Both the position numbers and the translations under genes were made by a program. A DNA stretch of 64,000 nt from Protula sp. h YS-2021 (Eukaryota > Annelida > Polychaeta > Sabellida > Serpulidae), in assembly GCA_949752745.1 (NCBI GenBank), contig OX457027.1, forward strand, positions 57,602,053 to 57,666,052, written 5' to 3'. Below the pieces are notes generated by a model. The model was not told the DNA's origin, did no database searches, and worked only from the letters and a program-made list of their open reading frames with translations. Below, piece after piece: positions 27,601-38,700 of this stretch; positions within the stretch are counted from its first letter, which is position 1; each line of letters begins with the position of its first letter.

Positions 27601-30600
27601 GTTGACTTTGCTTCTTTATTCTGACATGTCGGTTTCTTCCTGTAATAAAATATCTTTTAATATATTTGCTGCCTCTTCTATCATGTTCTTTCTTTGTTTA
27701 CGTTGAAACCACTCACATAAAACTAAATTTGTTAGTAAGAAAAACATTGTTATGTTATCAATTCACTATGATGTCATAAACATGTTTAAAAAAGGTTCTC
27801 TTACCTGATAAAGCTGCTCGGTTTCCTCTTCTTGTAGTTCACAACAATCTCTCAAATGATCAACTACGGTGAAATATACTTCAACATCAGTACGAGCAGA
27901 ATAAAGTGCAGAATCAAAGTCAAAGTTAGGATCTTCTTCTATTCCAATTTTATGACATTCTCCAAGAAATCTTGAATGCAGTTCAATCACATCAAGACTA
28001 TGATGTACAACATCCCAAAAAGCATCCAAATGATAAAGTTGATAGTCTGGAGTGCCATAGCAAGCAAATTTTTGGCAATCATCAGGTCAATATAAGCATT
28101 TTTAAAACATGCGTCCATCTTGTTTCAGTGTCTTGTGGGCTTTTACTTTGCTTCACTGACTTTAAGTACTCCACACTTGCAGCAGAAGTTGTTTGGTTCA
28201 CACAACTTGCAATTATACTTGTGGCAGTGGCAATGATAATCCTCCATAAATCCACAAGCACCGCAATAGTCGCAGGTAAGTCCAAGTTGATTTTGCACGT
28301 TCATGTTCTCCAACTGAACTTCAGCCAGCCTTTTCTTGGATAGCTTTGACACCTTCATCCGACCATCCTTTTGCAGCTTGATGATCGTTTTCTTGTCATG
28401 ACATTCCTCACATGGTGATAGGGCTGAGTTGATGTTGTCCATCTCCTGAAGCAGTGTCTCCCATTCACCATCATTCATGTTGATGTGATGTGTGTATTCT
28501 TTCCCTTCAAACCGTGACGTGCGCACAAAACTCACATAGCGCATATCCAAGTATGAAATGACTTCAAGCCACTTCGTTTGCGTTAAGTATAGTTTGAAGC
28601 CAATGTCGCGTAAATTTTTCAAGCTCTGGCACACAATCTTCCACAAAGATGGTGAATAAGCACACCATCTCTCTCCACGTGTGATGCGTAGAAATGGCCC
28701 ATATTCTCCATGCTCCACAGTAATGGTTAAGTTAGCACTAATTTTAAAGCTGCTGCTGCTGCTGCGCTGCGCTGCTGCGTTGCTTGTCTTGTTCTCCATG
28801 ACTGCCACAATGTATTGATGATCCACTCCCTCCAACTGTCTGCTGAGAAATGACTCCACTCTGCTGAGTTCACTCCCTTTTATACCCAACTATCTGCTGA
28901 GTCAGCTTTCTTTTCAAAGAACTTGCAAACTTTTGAATTCACTTCAACTCGTCCATGGTTGAACCGAACAAGGTCTGATACATTATTTGGAACATCATCA
29001 TCATAATGTAGAATAATTCTAGTAGCTACAACTAACATGAGGTCAGTTGCCCAAATTGTATTCGCGTTGATAAATGCTAAATCAATGTTGTAAGTTGATA
29101 GTAAATGCAGTTCTTCACATTCATGTAGAAACGAGCGGATGAAACGATCTCTTGGAATAGCCTTTCCCACAGCTTCCCAAATGCAGATGCAAATTCTTCA
29201 CTTGCAGCATCCAATCCGATTCAAAAGCAGGAAGCTTTGAAAACACATAGTCAATATAGTTCACTTTGAAGACGTCATCCATAGTCATACATCTGTCAAG
29301 AAGTAATGCCGACATTGTGAAGTATTTTCTCGTCACTCTTCCTTTTATAAAACTTTGATGGTATATGGTGTGTAACTTGTTCAAACTTATTCAATACTCG
29401 TTCAAAATTGTTGACTCAGCAGAATGTATCACATATATGTTTCACTCATGCTTTTATGCTACTTCCATGTAATCAAAATATGGTGTGTAACTTTTCAAAC
29501 TTGCTCAAAATTGTTAAAATTGTTGACTCAGCAGAATTTTACTTGTGTATATGGTCGACCAAAAAAAAAAAAAAAAAAAAAAAGAAAAATGTTCAGAATC
29601 GTCTGAAACGGATAAATATACAAAAATCCCAATTTCGGGGGAGGGGGGGGGGTCGGTCGACCCAAAAAATGAAAAATGTTCAGAATCGTCTGAAACGGAT
29701 AAATATGCAAAAATCACAATTTCGAGGGGGGGGGGAGGGGGGGGGAGGTCGGTCGACCAAAAAGTGAAAAATGTGTTCAGAATCGTCTGAAACGGATAAA
29801 TATGCAAAATCACAATTTCGGGGGGGGGGGGGGTCGGTCGACCCAAAAAATGAAAAATGTTCAATCGTCTGAAACGGATAAATATGCAAAAATCACAATT
29901 TCGGGGGGGGGGGGTCGGTCGACCCAAAAAATGAAAAATGTTCAGAATCGTCTGAAACGGATAAATATGCAAAAATCACAATTTCGAGGGGGGGGAGGGG
30001 GGGGGGGGAGGTCGGTCGACCCAAAAAATGAAAAATGTTCAGAATCGTTTGAAACGGATAAATATGCAAAAATCACAATTTCGGGGGGGGGGGGGGGGTC
30101 GGTCGACCCAAAAAATGAAAATGTTCNNNNNNNNNNNNNNNNNNNNNNNNNNNNNNNNNNNNNNNNNNNNNNNNNNNNNNNNNNNNNNNNNNNNNNNNNN
30201 NNNNNNNNNNNNNNNNNNNNNNNNNNNNNNNNNNNNNNNNNNNNNNNNNNNNNNNNNNNNNNNNNNNNNNNNNNNNNNNNNNNNNNNNNNNNNNNNNNNN
30301 NNNNNNNNNNNNNNNNNNNNNNNNNNTTCGGGGGGGGGGGGGGTCGGTCGACCCAAAAAATGAAAAATGTTCAGAATCGTCTGAAACGGATAAATATGCA
30401 AAAATCACAATTTCGAGGGGGGGGGGGGGGGGGTCGGTCGACCCAAAAAATGAAAAATGTTCAGAATCGTCTGAAACGGATAAATATGCAAAAATCACAA
30501 TTTCGGGGGGGGGGGGGGGGGGTCGGTCGACCCAAAAAATGAAAAATGTTCAGAATCGTCTGAAACGGATAAATATGCAAAAATCACAATTTCGAGGGGG

Positions 30601-33600
30601 GAGGGGGGGGAGGTCGGTCGACCCAAAAAATGAAAAATGTTCAGAATCGTCTGAAACGGATAAATATGCAAAAATCACAATTTCGGGGGGGGGGGTCGGT
30701 CGACCCAAAAAATGAAAAATGTTCAGAATCGTCTGAAACGGATAAATATGCAAAAATCACAATTTCGAGGGGGGGGGGGGGTCGGTCGACCCAAAAAATG
30801 AAAAATGTTCAGAATCGTCTGAAACGGATAAATATGCAAAAATCACAATTTCGAGGGGGGGGGGGTCATCACTTTTTAGGGTCTGTTGCCGATTGACTTC
30901 GGAAATGAAAGCTTGACTTCATTGACTTCGACTGAAACCCTAGGAAGCCGCCACACAGCACGACCTCATTATGACCTCATTATGACCTCATTATGACCTC
31001 ATTATGACCTCAGTATGACCTCATTATGACGTCATGGATGGCCGCGCCTATCCTAACGCTTATCATGACGTCACTTCCGGTCCAGACAGCACTTCCGGTC
31101 CAGACAGCACTTCCGGTCCAGACAACACTTCCGGTCCAGACGCTATGACGTCACTTCCAGACAGTATGACGTCATCAAGTGGCGTGAAACCCCTCTTTCT
31201 ACACTACTGATAAGGCCACTTGGAATTAAATCGTTCTCGGTTTATAAAGATAGCAATTAGAGTTTTTTTCATTATTAATTGTCGATAATGATTTGTGAAT
31301 GAGGAGAATAGCAAAATTATAATGAATCGTAAAAGAAAAAGGACTATTCTTGACTGTGATAAAAATAGAACTTATAAGTTATGCTAAGGAACATCCTAGC
31401 AAATCGCATCAAGATATTGCTAATCATTTCTCTAGAAAATGGGATCTCGACATGAATCGCAAATCCGTGAGATGAATAATAAGCGAAGAGGAAAAATAGA
31501 TAGAAAATGAAGTTAATGGAGCAGCATCTCTCAAAAAATTGCCAATGCCAAAACATACCGATCTCGAACAGACTTTGTATTTGTGGCAGTCAAAATCTCT
31601 CGGTAGCGGATGAGATTTTACTCGAAAAGGCGAGACGCTTTGGAGCGGAACTTTCAATCACTGATTTTCAATATTCGCGAGGCTGGCTTCACAGATTCAA
31701 AACTCGCCACGGAATCAGCCAGTAAGTTATTGGTGGAGAAAGCCCCGGAGTCGTGAAAAGGCTACTAAAATAATTGAACAATATGCATTGCGTGATGTTT
31801 ACAATATGGATGAAACCGAATTATTTTACAGACTTCTTCCGGACAGATCTCTGTCAACAATTTTATTTACAGGTTTAAAGGACTTTAATTTACACTTGAT
31901 TAAAAATCCATAAATATTTTTTTTATTTGCCGTTTTAAATAAATGATAAAGAGATAAGTTGTACCATATTTGCTTAAAATATAAATTTGTATAATCTATT
32001 TAAGTCTAAATTATTGTGGATTTTGCCCATAAAAATTTCACCAATTTGCATCGAAGGACTCGATATTCGTTATAAGTCCCAATTAGTTATAAGTTCAGAA
32101 ATTCGTCGGTCGCAACTTGGGACTTATAACGCAGCTTGACTGTACTTACAAACATATAATTTAGTGTAAAAGGGCATTTTTAAAATTAGATTTGACACTC
32201 CGTATTTGGGAGGTAAAATTTACAAGGGTGTGTGCGTTTTCTCAACAAAACCGTCAAGCGACACTGCTTAGGTGAAACCAGAGTAACAAGGCGCGTTATA
32301 ATGTTGTTGAAACTCACACTATAAATTCCAGCTGAACCAAACCGCACTAGACAAGGCTAGATAGTGAAATGACCCAATTGTAAAACCCATAAGAGAAAAT
32401 GAATGTTGTACATGAAGACTAAGAAGGTCAACAGTCCCGAGGTAGTCCCGAGTCGATTTGTCAGTTCTGCCCGATTTCAAAATTAGCACAATGTCGTTAT
32501 ATGTATATTCTCACATATTCTTACATTTACTTTGTTTATATTGTCTTGTGTTTCCCTAAAAACATATACAGTAAAACCTGCCTACACCGGACAACAGGGG
32601 GACTGGCGGATTTTGTCCGTATATAGAGGTGCCCGGTATTTCAGGGGTCATGTAAACTAATGGGGGAAAGCGGGGCTGAGAATTCTTGTCCGGTATTAGC
32701 AGCTGTTCGGTATTTCAGGGTTTGTGCAGAATGAAGTTTTACTGTATTTACTTTGCTTTTATATAACAAGAGTCGCAAGATTTTCTTTTGCAACCGTATT
32801 TAATTGTGTAAATACACTGTGTAATCATTTGCTAAAACTGTAAAGAAAAGTGAAAGTTAATTTAACAGATATACAATTATTTAAAAGTCATTTGATATTT
32901 TTTATTATTACACTCCAATCTGCACCAAACTGCAGACAACTTTCAACTCAACCCACATTAATCAAACAGATAAAAAATGTGAATGTGAATATTAATGCGG
33001 CAGAGTTTGGCTACCATAGCACCAAAATTTGGTGAAGCCCAAAAAAATGACAGAAATGTTACATTCTTTTAACAGTTATAACTTTAGCGGGAAAAGCATT
33101 GCTCGGTGCACAAATCTCAGTTCTCCGTTTGAAATATATCCCATTACTATGTATATGAATGGCTGTAGAACCAAAGCAGCACAAGGCCTAAACCACACCC
33201 GGACAAACTGCCCCCATAATCGCTGGTTACGTCGTAACGCCTCCGTGAATAATTGTTAACAACTGCACAACATATTTTAATTAGTTGCCTAGCTATGAAA
33301 CTGGGACAAGTCATAGTACTTCAAAAACAATAGAATACCTGACTAATCCGGACAAATATTGTTCCGTGTGGTGCATATTATCGAGTTTTTTTGTTTTTTT
33401 TTTTTTGTTTTTTTGTGACAGCGACACGGCATCTTTTCGTCATCATACGATTTAAACTGTTACACATCTCCCCCATCTGTGCCCATCCCGCAACGCACAA
33501 TCGAAAACATAAAGTACCGGTAGCTACCCACCCAGTGATGCTCCCAAATATTCTGCACAACAGCTGGGCCAAACGTCCTTGCAGGATTCATGCTGGATCC

Positions 33601-35611
33601 CGTGTATTTAATCTGTAAAATTGAAAAAAGTTATATAGACCACTTGACTTTGCAGAGCTGGCTTCAGATGATGTATACACTATAACCGGAGAAATAAGAC
33701 CACCTTCGGAACTGGTCACAAGTGGCCTGAATTCCGAGGTGGCCTTAGTTCCGGTTTTCCCTATGATGGGAGGAATTTGCAACTTGACTAATTGAAAACG
33801 GACCTATTTCCAGGGTTGCGGTATTTTATGATAAAATACCTTCCCATTGTTTTTTAACACATCACAGCTCAAAAGCTTGGAAAAGTGTACCAACGAGTTT
33901 TTCGGTACAGCGATCTGACATATGAGTAGAGATCCCTGGTAGAGATCCAGGGTTTCGTCAGGAAGTTGAGGGGCTGCGGAGAGCGCCGATTCCAAGGTTT
34001 AAGCTTTTTAATGCAACGTTGAATTGGAATCGCTTTTTGCACAGTTTATCAATTTTCTACTGTGAGAACTCTTAGGTGCACATACAAATAGTCTTGCTCC
34101 CTTTATTAGCGGGGACATAAAATTGATCTTAATTTTATTTGTAGCACAGCACTTGTGACAAAACGATTAAATTATATCTTTACGGCTTGGGTATATTTGC
34201 TTAAAACTTGATATATTATCTCAGCTATAAAAAATTGAGCTATTAAGCCACTTACGTAATTTCAAAGAGTGCGGCTTTTATTTTTCATGATTTTAGCGGC
34301 CACTTGTAAAGAGTGACTGTGAGAGCTTTTACACACGCCAGAAAAATCTATACACTTGTCAAATATGAAAAATTGATTGCAATTTTCAATTCAAAATTCT
34401 GCAATTTAGATGTTATAGATTATCATTTTTAAATATTTAAAACAGTTCTGCAAAATGTATACAAAAATTGAAAAATTCTGTTTTTCCCCCGACACAAACA
34501 CAAAGCTATATCATGAAGTTTTACTTTGTGAGTAGTTGAGAAACGAGAGTTCTGGACCAAAAATTGGCGCCAAAATGACGTCACAGGGTGGTCCAGAACT
34601 CTCATGAGAGTTCTGGACCAGATGGTAATTGAAAGAGCGCGCGCCTGTATGAATGACGTCATAATGAGGTCATCATGACATCATTAGTCACGTGACATGT
34701 CAATCATGTGTCACGTGTCATATGTCACATGACCTGTCAATCATGTATATGAGGAAAATTTTCCCGATCAGTAACCTTCTGACCTGAATGGCTCAGTTGG
34801 TAGAGCGCAGGGCCCTTAATGCTGAAGCATGATCTGAAGGTCGGTGGTTCGAGCCCGCCCTCCGGCACTACTTTCACTTTCTGTCAATCATATCATTTAG
34901 GTTGTCAAAGTGAGTCTTTAGTCACGTGACCTGTCAATCATATGTCACGTGACCTATAAATCATGTTTCATGTGGCTCTAATTGTATATGAGGACTATTT
35001 TCCCAATCATTAACCTTCTGGCCGGAATGGCTCAGTCGGTAGAGCATAGGACCCGTAAGCGGACCCATGATCTGAAGGTCAATGGATCGAACCCGCCCTC
35101 GGGCACCACTTTCATATCATGGGGACCCCCCCCCCCCGGTGAAGAATCATATACCATGGGGACCCCCCCCCCCTGGTGAAGAGTCATATACCATGGGGAC
35201 CCCCCCCCCGGTCAAGAATCATATAGCATAGGGACCCCCCCCCCCCGGTGAAGAAGTATATCATATCATGGGACCCCCCCCCCCCCCCTAGGATGTGATT
35301 CAACACTCCTATAAGAGCACATTGTCTGTGCACATATACATCATTCAAGCTCTGACTGCCGTTGGATACACAGGGGAAAAAAGTGAAAACAGTTGCTCTT
35401 ACCTATTGTGTTGTGCTGTGCTGTTCAAGAACAAGTGAAGGATTGACTGGAATACACATAGGAGACGAAGTGAAACATTGACTATTCTTTGGAAAAAGGA
35501 AGTGAAACATTAGCTATTCATTGGAAAAGAGAAGTGAAAGATTTGGTTATTCTTTGGAAAAGGGAAGTGCAAGATTGGAAGACAAATTAACCAATGACTT
35601 GTGGTAAGTCA

Positions 35612-35647
<36 letters not shown>

Positions 35648-35677
35648 AGTTGAAGTGAATTCAAAACTTTGTAAAAT

Positions 35678-35731
<54 letters not shown>

Positions 35732-38700
35732 GTAACATTATGTTACATTATGTAACACAATGTGACACAATGTTACACTATGTTACATCATGTGACACTT
35801 TGTTACATCACGTGACTATGTAACATCAAATAGCTATATGACTATTGAATTGCTATATGAACATAATTAGTCAAACGTATGTATGTCATTATCAGATCGT
35901 TCAACAGAGAAGTCGTAATGGCTCACTGGTTAGAGCGAACGACTAGCAACCTAAGAGCCCCGGGTTCGGTTCCCGGCCGGGACAAAAAAAATTTTTTTTT
36001 GGTTATTTTTAGTTTTTGCTCATTTTTATGACTCTGTGACATTATGTGACAACATGTGACTGTGACATCATGTGACTCTGTGACATTATGTGACTGTGTA
36101 ACTTTTTTTTTTTATTTTTTTTATTTTTTTTTTTTTATTATTATTATTATTATGATAATATTTAATTAGTCATATTTCAATGGTTTCCCCATTGCAATAA
36201 CTACACATAGCATAAGTACATGTGTACAGAGTGTGGGGGAAAACCGACTGAGAAATTTCAGAGTGCACTCGTACAGAGTGTGGTGGAAAACCGATCGATA
36301 ATTTCAGAGTGCACTCGTACAGAGTGTGGTGGAAAACCGATCAATAATTTCAGAGTGCACTCGTACAGAGTGTGAGGGAAAACCGATCGATAATTTCAGA
36401 GTGCACTCGTACAGAGTGTGAGGGAAAACCGATCGATAATTTCAGAGTGCGCTCGAGTGTGGGAACAATCAATAAATTTGAGAAGGAATGGGATTTTCCG
36501 TACGTTAAGTCCAATGTTATGTTTTAAGTTATAGTAGTTGGAAAATGACACTTCTAAAGCACATTTAACAAATGTAGTTTTTAACACCATATAATATATA
36601 AAATAAGTTTGAACATTTTAGCATGCTACTTATTTGAATGTTCTAAAGTTATAGTAGTGGGAAAATGGTGGTTCTAGACCAACTTTAACAAATTTAGTTT
36701 TTAACACCATATGATATATAAAATAAGTTTGAACATTTTAGCACGCTACTTATTTGAATATTCTAAAGTCATAGTAGTTGAAAAATGGTGGTTCTAGACC
36801 AATTTTAACAAATTTTGTTTTTTGACAAAATATGATGTATAAAATAAGTTTAAACATTATACAATGGTGTAGTAGAGTAAAAATGAGGGTTCTAGACCAA
36901 CTTTAACAAATTTTGTTTTTTTGACAAAATATGATGTATAAAATAAGTTTGAACATTTTACCATGGTGTAGTAGGGTAAAAATCAGGGTTCTAATCCAAA
37001 ATTTAATTTTTTTTTGAAAACATATTATGCTTTTCTTTTCTTAATGCTTTCAGGTATCGTCAGAACACATCGCTCTCCGCTTTCACCTGATTATTAACAA
37101 TGTCAACATTACTTCTTCACCGATGTGTAGAGACCATGGATGACGTCTTCAAAGTGAACTATGTTGACTATGTGTTTTCAAAGCTTCCTGCTTTTGAATC
37201 TAATTGGATTTTACAAGTGAAGAATTTGCATAAGCATTGGGAAGCTGTTGGAAAGATAATTCCAAGAGATGAATTCATCCGCTCATTTCTACAGGAATGT
37301 GAAGAACTACTTTTACCATCAACTTACGACATTGATTCAGCATTTATCCGCGCGAATACAACTTGGGCAGCTGAACTCATGCTAGTTGTAGCTGCTAGAA
37401 TTATTTTACATTATGATGATGGCGTTCCATTGACGACGAATGCATCAGAACTTGTTCGATTCAACAATGAACGAGTTGAAGTGAATTCAAAGCTTTGTAA
37501 AATGTTTGAAGAACTATAAAAAAGCTGACTCTGCAATTTCTAATGGCATAAAAGGAGAAGGGTGAAGTGAAGTCATCATTCAACGCGCAGCCATGGAGAA
37601 GACAAGCAGCTTTAAAATTAGTGCAAACTTAACCATTACTGTGGAGCATGGAGAATTTGGGCTATTTCTTCGAATCAAACGTGGAGAGAGATGGCTTGCT
37701 TTATCACCATCTTTGTGGAAGATTGTGTGTCAGAACTTGACAAGATTACGCAACATTGGCTTCAAACTGTACTTAACGCAAACGAAGTGGCTTGAAGTCA
37801 TTTCATACTTGGATATGCGCTATGTGAGTTTTGTGCAAACATCACTGTTTGAAGGGAAAGAATATACGCGTTACATCAACATGAATGACGGTGAATGGGG
37901 GACATTGCTTCAGGAAATCCATAGCATAACCTCAACCTTACTGCCATGTACGGAATGTCATGGGAAGAAAACTCCTGTTAAGCTGCAAAAGGACAATCGA
38001 ATGAAAGTGTCAAAGCTATCCAAGAAAAGACTGGCTGAAGTTCAATTGGAGAATATGGATGTGCAAAATCAACTTGGACTTACCTGTGAATATTGTGGTG
38101 CTTACGGATATGCTGAGGATTATGATTGTCACTGCCACAAGTACAATTGCAAGTTGTGTGAACCTGACAACTTCTGCAACAAGTGCGGCTCACTAACAGT
38201 ATCTGCCGAGTAAGACTGAGAGTCATTTGCTTGCCAGTCGTCAAAGTGTGTAGACGTGTCATATGGATATGTGAAAGATGGATGTAGAAACGTTTTTCAA
38301 GGAGACGTATGTGGACTACATGATAAGTGAACTGGCGCGTTTTGGATCTATTCAACAACAACTGGAACACTTTGACATCTATTGGGAACTTGCTCATTCC
38401 ACGCTGAACGTACCGAAATTACGTGAGGATTTCATCAAAGAGTGTGTGCTTTCAAACATTGACGGAGCTGAGGAGTTTGATGTGGAAGCAGCATATCACT
38501 TCGCTCGATTTGATCCAAGACTGTTTGATGAAGTGAGAGAGTGGTTAATCTACATTGCAGTATAATGACAGACATTACATTGAGACAATATATTGTGCAA
38601 AAGACATATTGTGAAGAAATGTTATTAGCTGTAAAAAAGTTTGCATGTTTAGTATGTCCTGCTTGTCAAAATGAAGAGTGTTCAGAACATACTTGTCATT

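Larger units (their letters stand above)
13550..31208. mobile_element. Element 1: autonomous-type Polinton/Maverick (adintovirus-like)
   Basis: The element runs from AGTAGTGTAG to CTACACTACT and is flanked on both sides by GATAAG (13544-13549 and 31209-31214), the 6-bp target duplication typical of Polinton integrases. Length is about 17.66 kb including a 200-N gap. It encodes the full Polinton core: polymerase B, integrase, packaging ATPase, protease, major and minor capsid proteins. The polymerase block reads rightward and the integrase/capsid block leftward, converging near 20.7 kb. Six genes are interrupted by one stop codon or single-base indels, so this copy is probably defective unless some indels are assembly errors in homopolymers. 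Confidence 0.93.
13217..32142 (+). mobile_element. Tigger/pogo-like DNA transposon remnant, split by Element 1
   Basis: Left end CAGTCAAGCCGTGTTA (13217) and right end GCAGCTTGACTG (32142) are inverted matches, extended by GTTATAAGTCC in both (about 13240 and 32120), and the right end is followed by TA. Once Element 1 (13550-31208) and one copy of its 6-bp target duplication are removed, a remnant of about 1.26 kb is left, with a decayed CENP-B/Tigger-type transposase. The Polinton therefore landed inside an already resident Tigger-like element in aquaporin intron 2. The left flank reads GA instead of TA, consistent with age. Confidence 0.6.
35310..37053 (+). promoter_or_regulatory. TIR-borne promoter with possible 5' exon and intron
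   Basis: TATAAG at 35310 precedes about 290 bp of sequence with repeated GAAGTGAAA(C/G)ATT, ending in a strong donor (CTTGTG|GTAAGT, GT at 35604). A pyrimidine tract and TGCTTTCAG acceptor end at 37053, 46 bp before the first ATG at 37100. Because this is in the TIR, the same leader could drive the first gene of both blocks; on the right it ends about 120 bp before the polymerase start. Splicing is inferred. Confidence 0.4.
34531..37081 (+). repeat. Element 2 left terminal inverted repeat (2.55 kb)
   Basis: Inverted copy of 50253-52765, diverging after GCTCTCCGCT. In order: palindromic tip with GAGAGTTCTGGACC and TGACGTCA sites; ATGTCACGTGAC repeats; two Phe-like tRNA sequences; a C-run array (35118-35290); a TATA box and possible 5' exon; long T-runs (35610-35730); a third tRNA-like sequence; GTGACATTATGTGAC repeats; a 47-bp array (36216-36465); and four 115-130 bp repeats (36480-37020). 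Confidence 0.9.

Noticed and set aside
29552..30867. CRISPR-like array
   Set aside because: Repeats are directly tandem with only variable G-runs between them, there are no unique spacers, and the DNA is animal.
29514..30896. Proline- or glycine-rich frames over the Element 1 right-arm array
   Set aside because: They come from the tandem G-run repeat, and several run through the N gap.
34982..35179. Open frame containing MAQSVEHRTRK...SNPP, and its mirror at 52063-52314
   Set aside because: This is the familiar spurious translation of a tRNA-like sequence, followed by a C-run array.
35912..35983. Suppressor tRNA that could read the TAG codons in polB and pX
   Set aside because: CTA occurs in the anticodon loop sequence CTAGCAA, but the canonical register gives AGC and the anticodon stem does not pair in any register.
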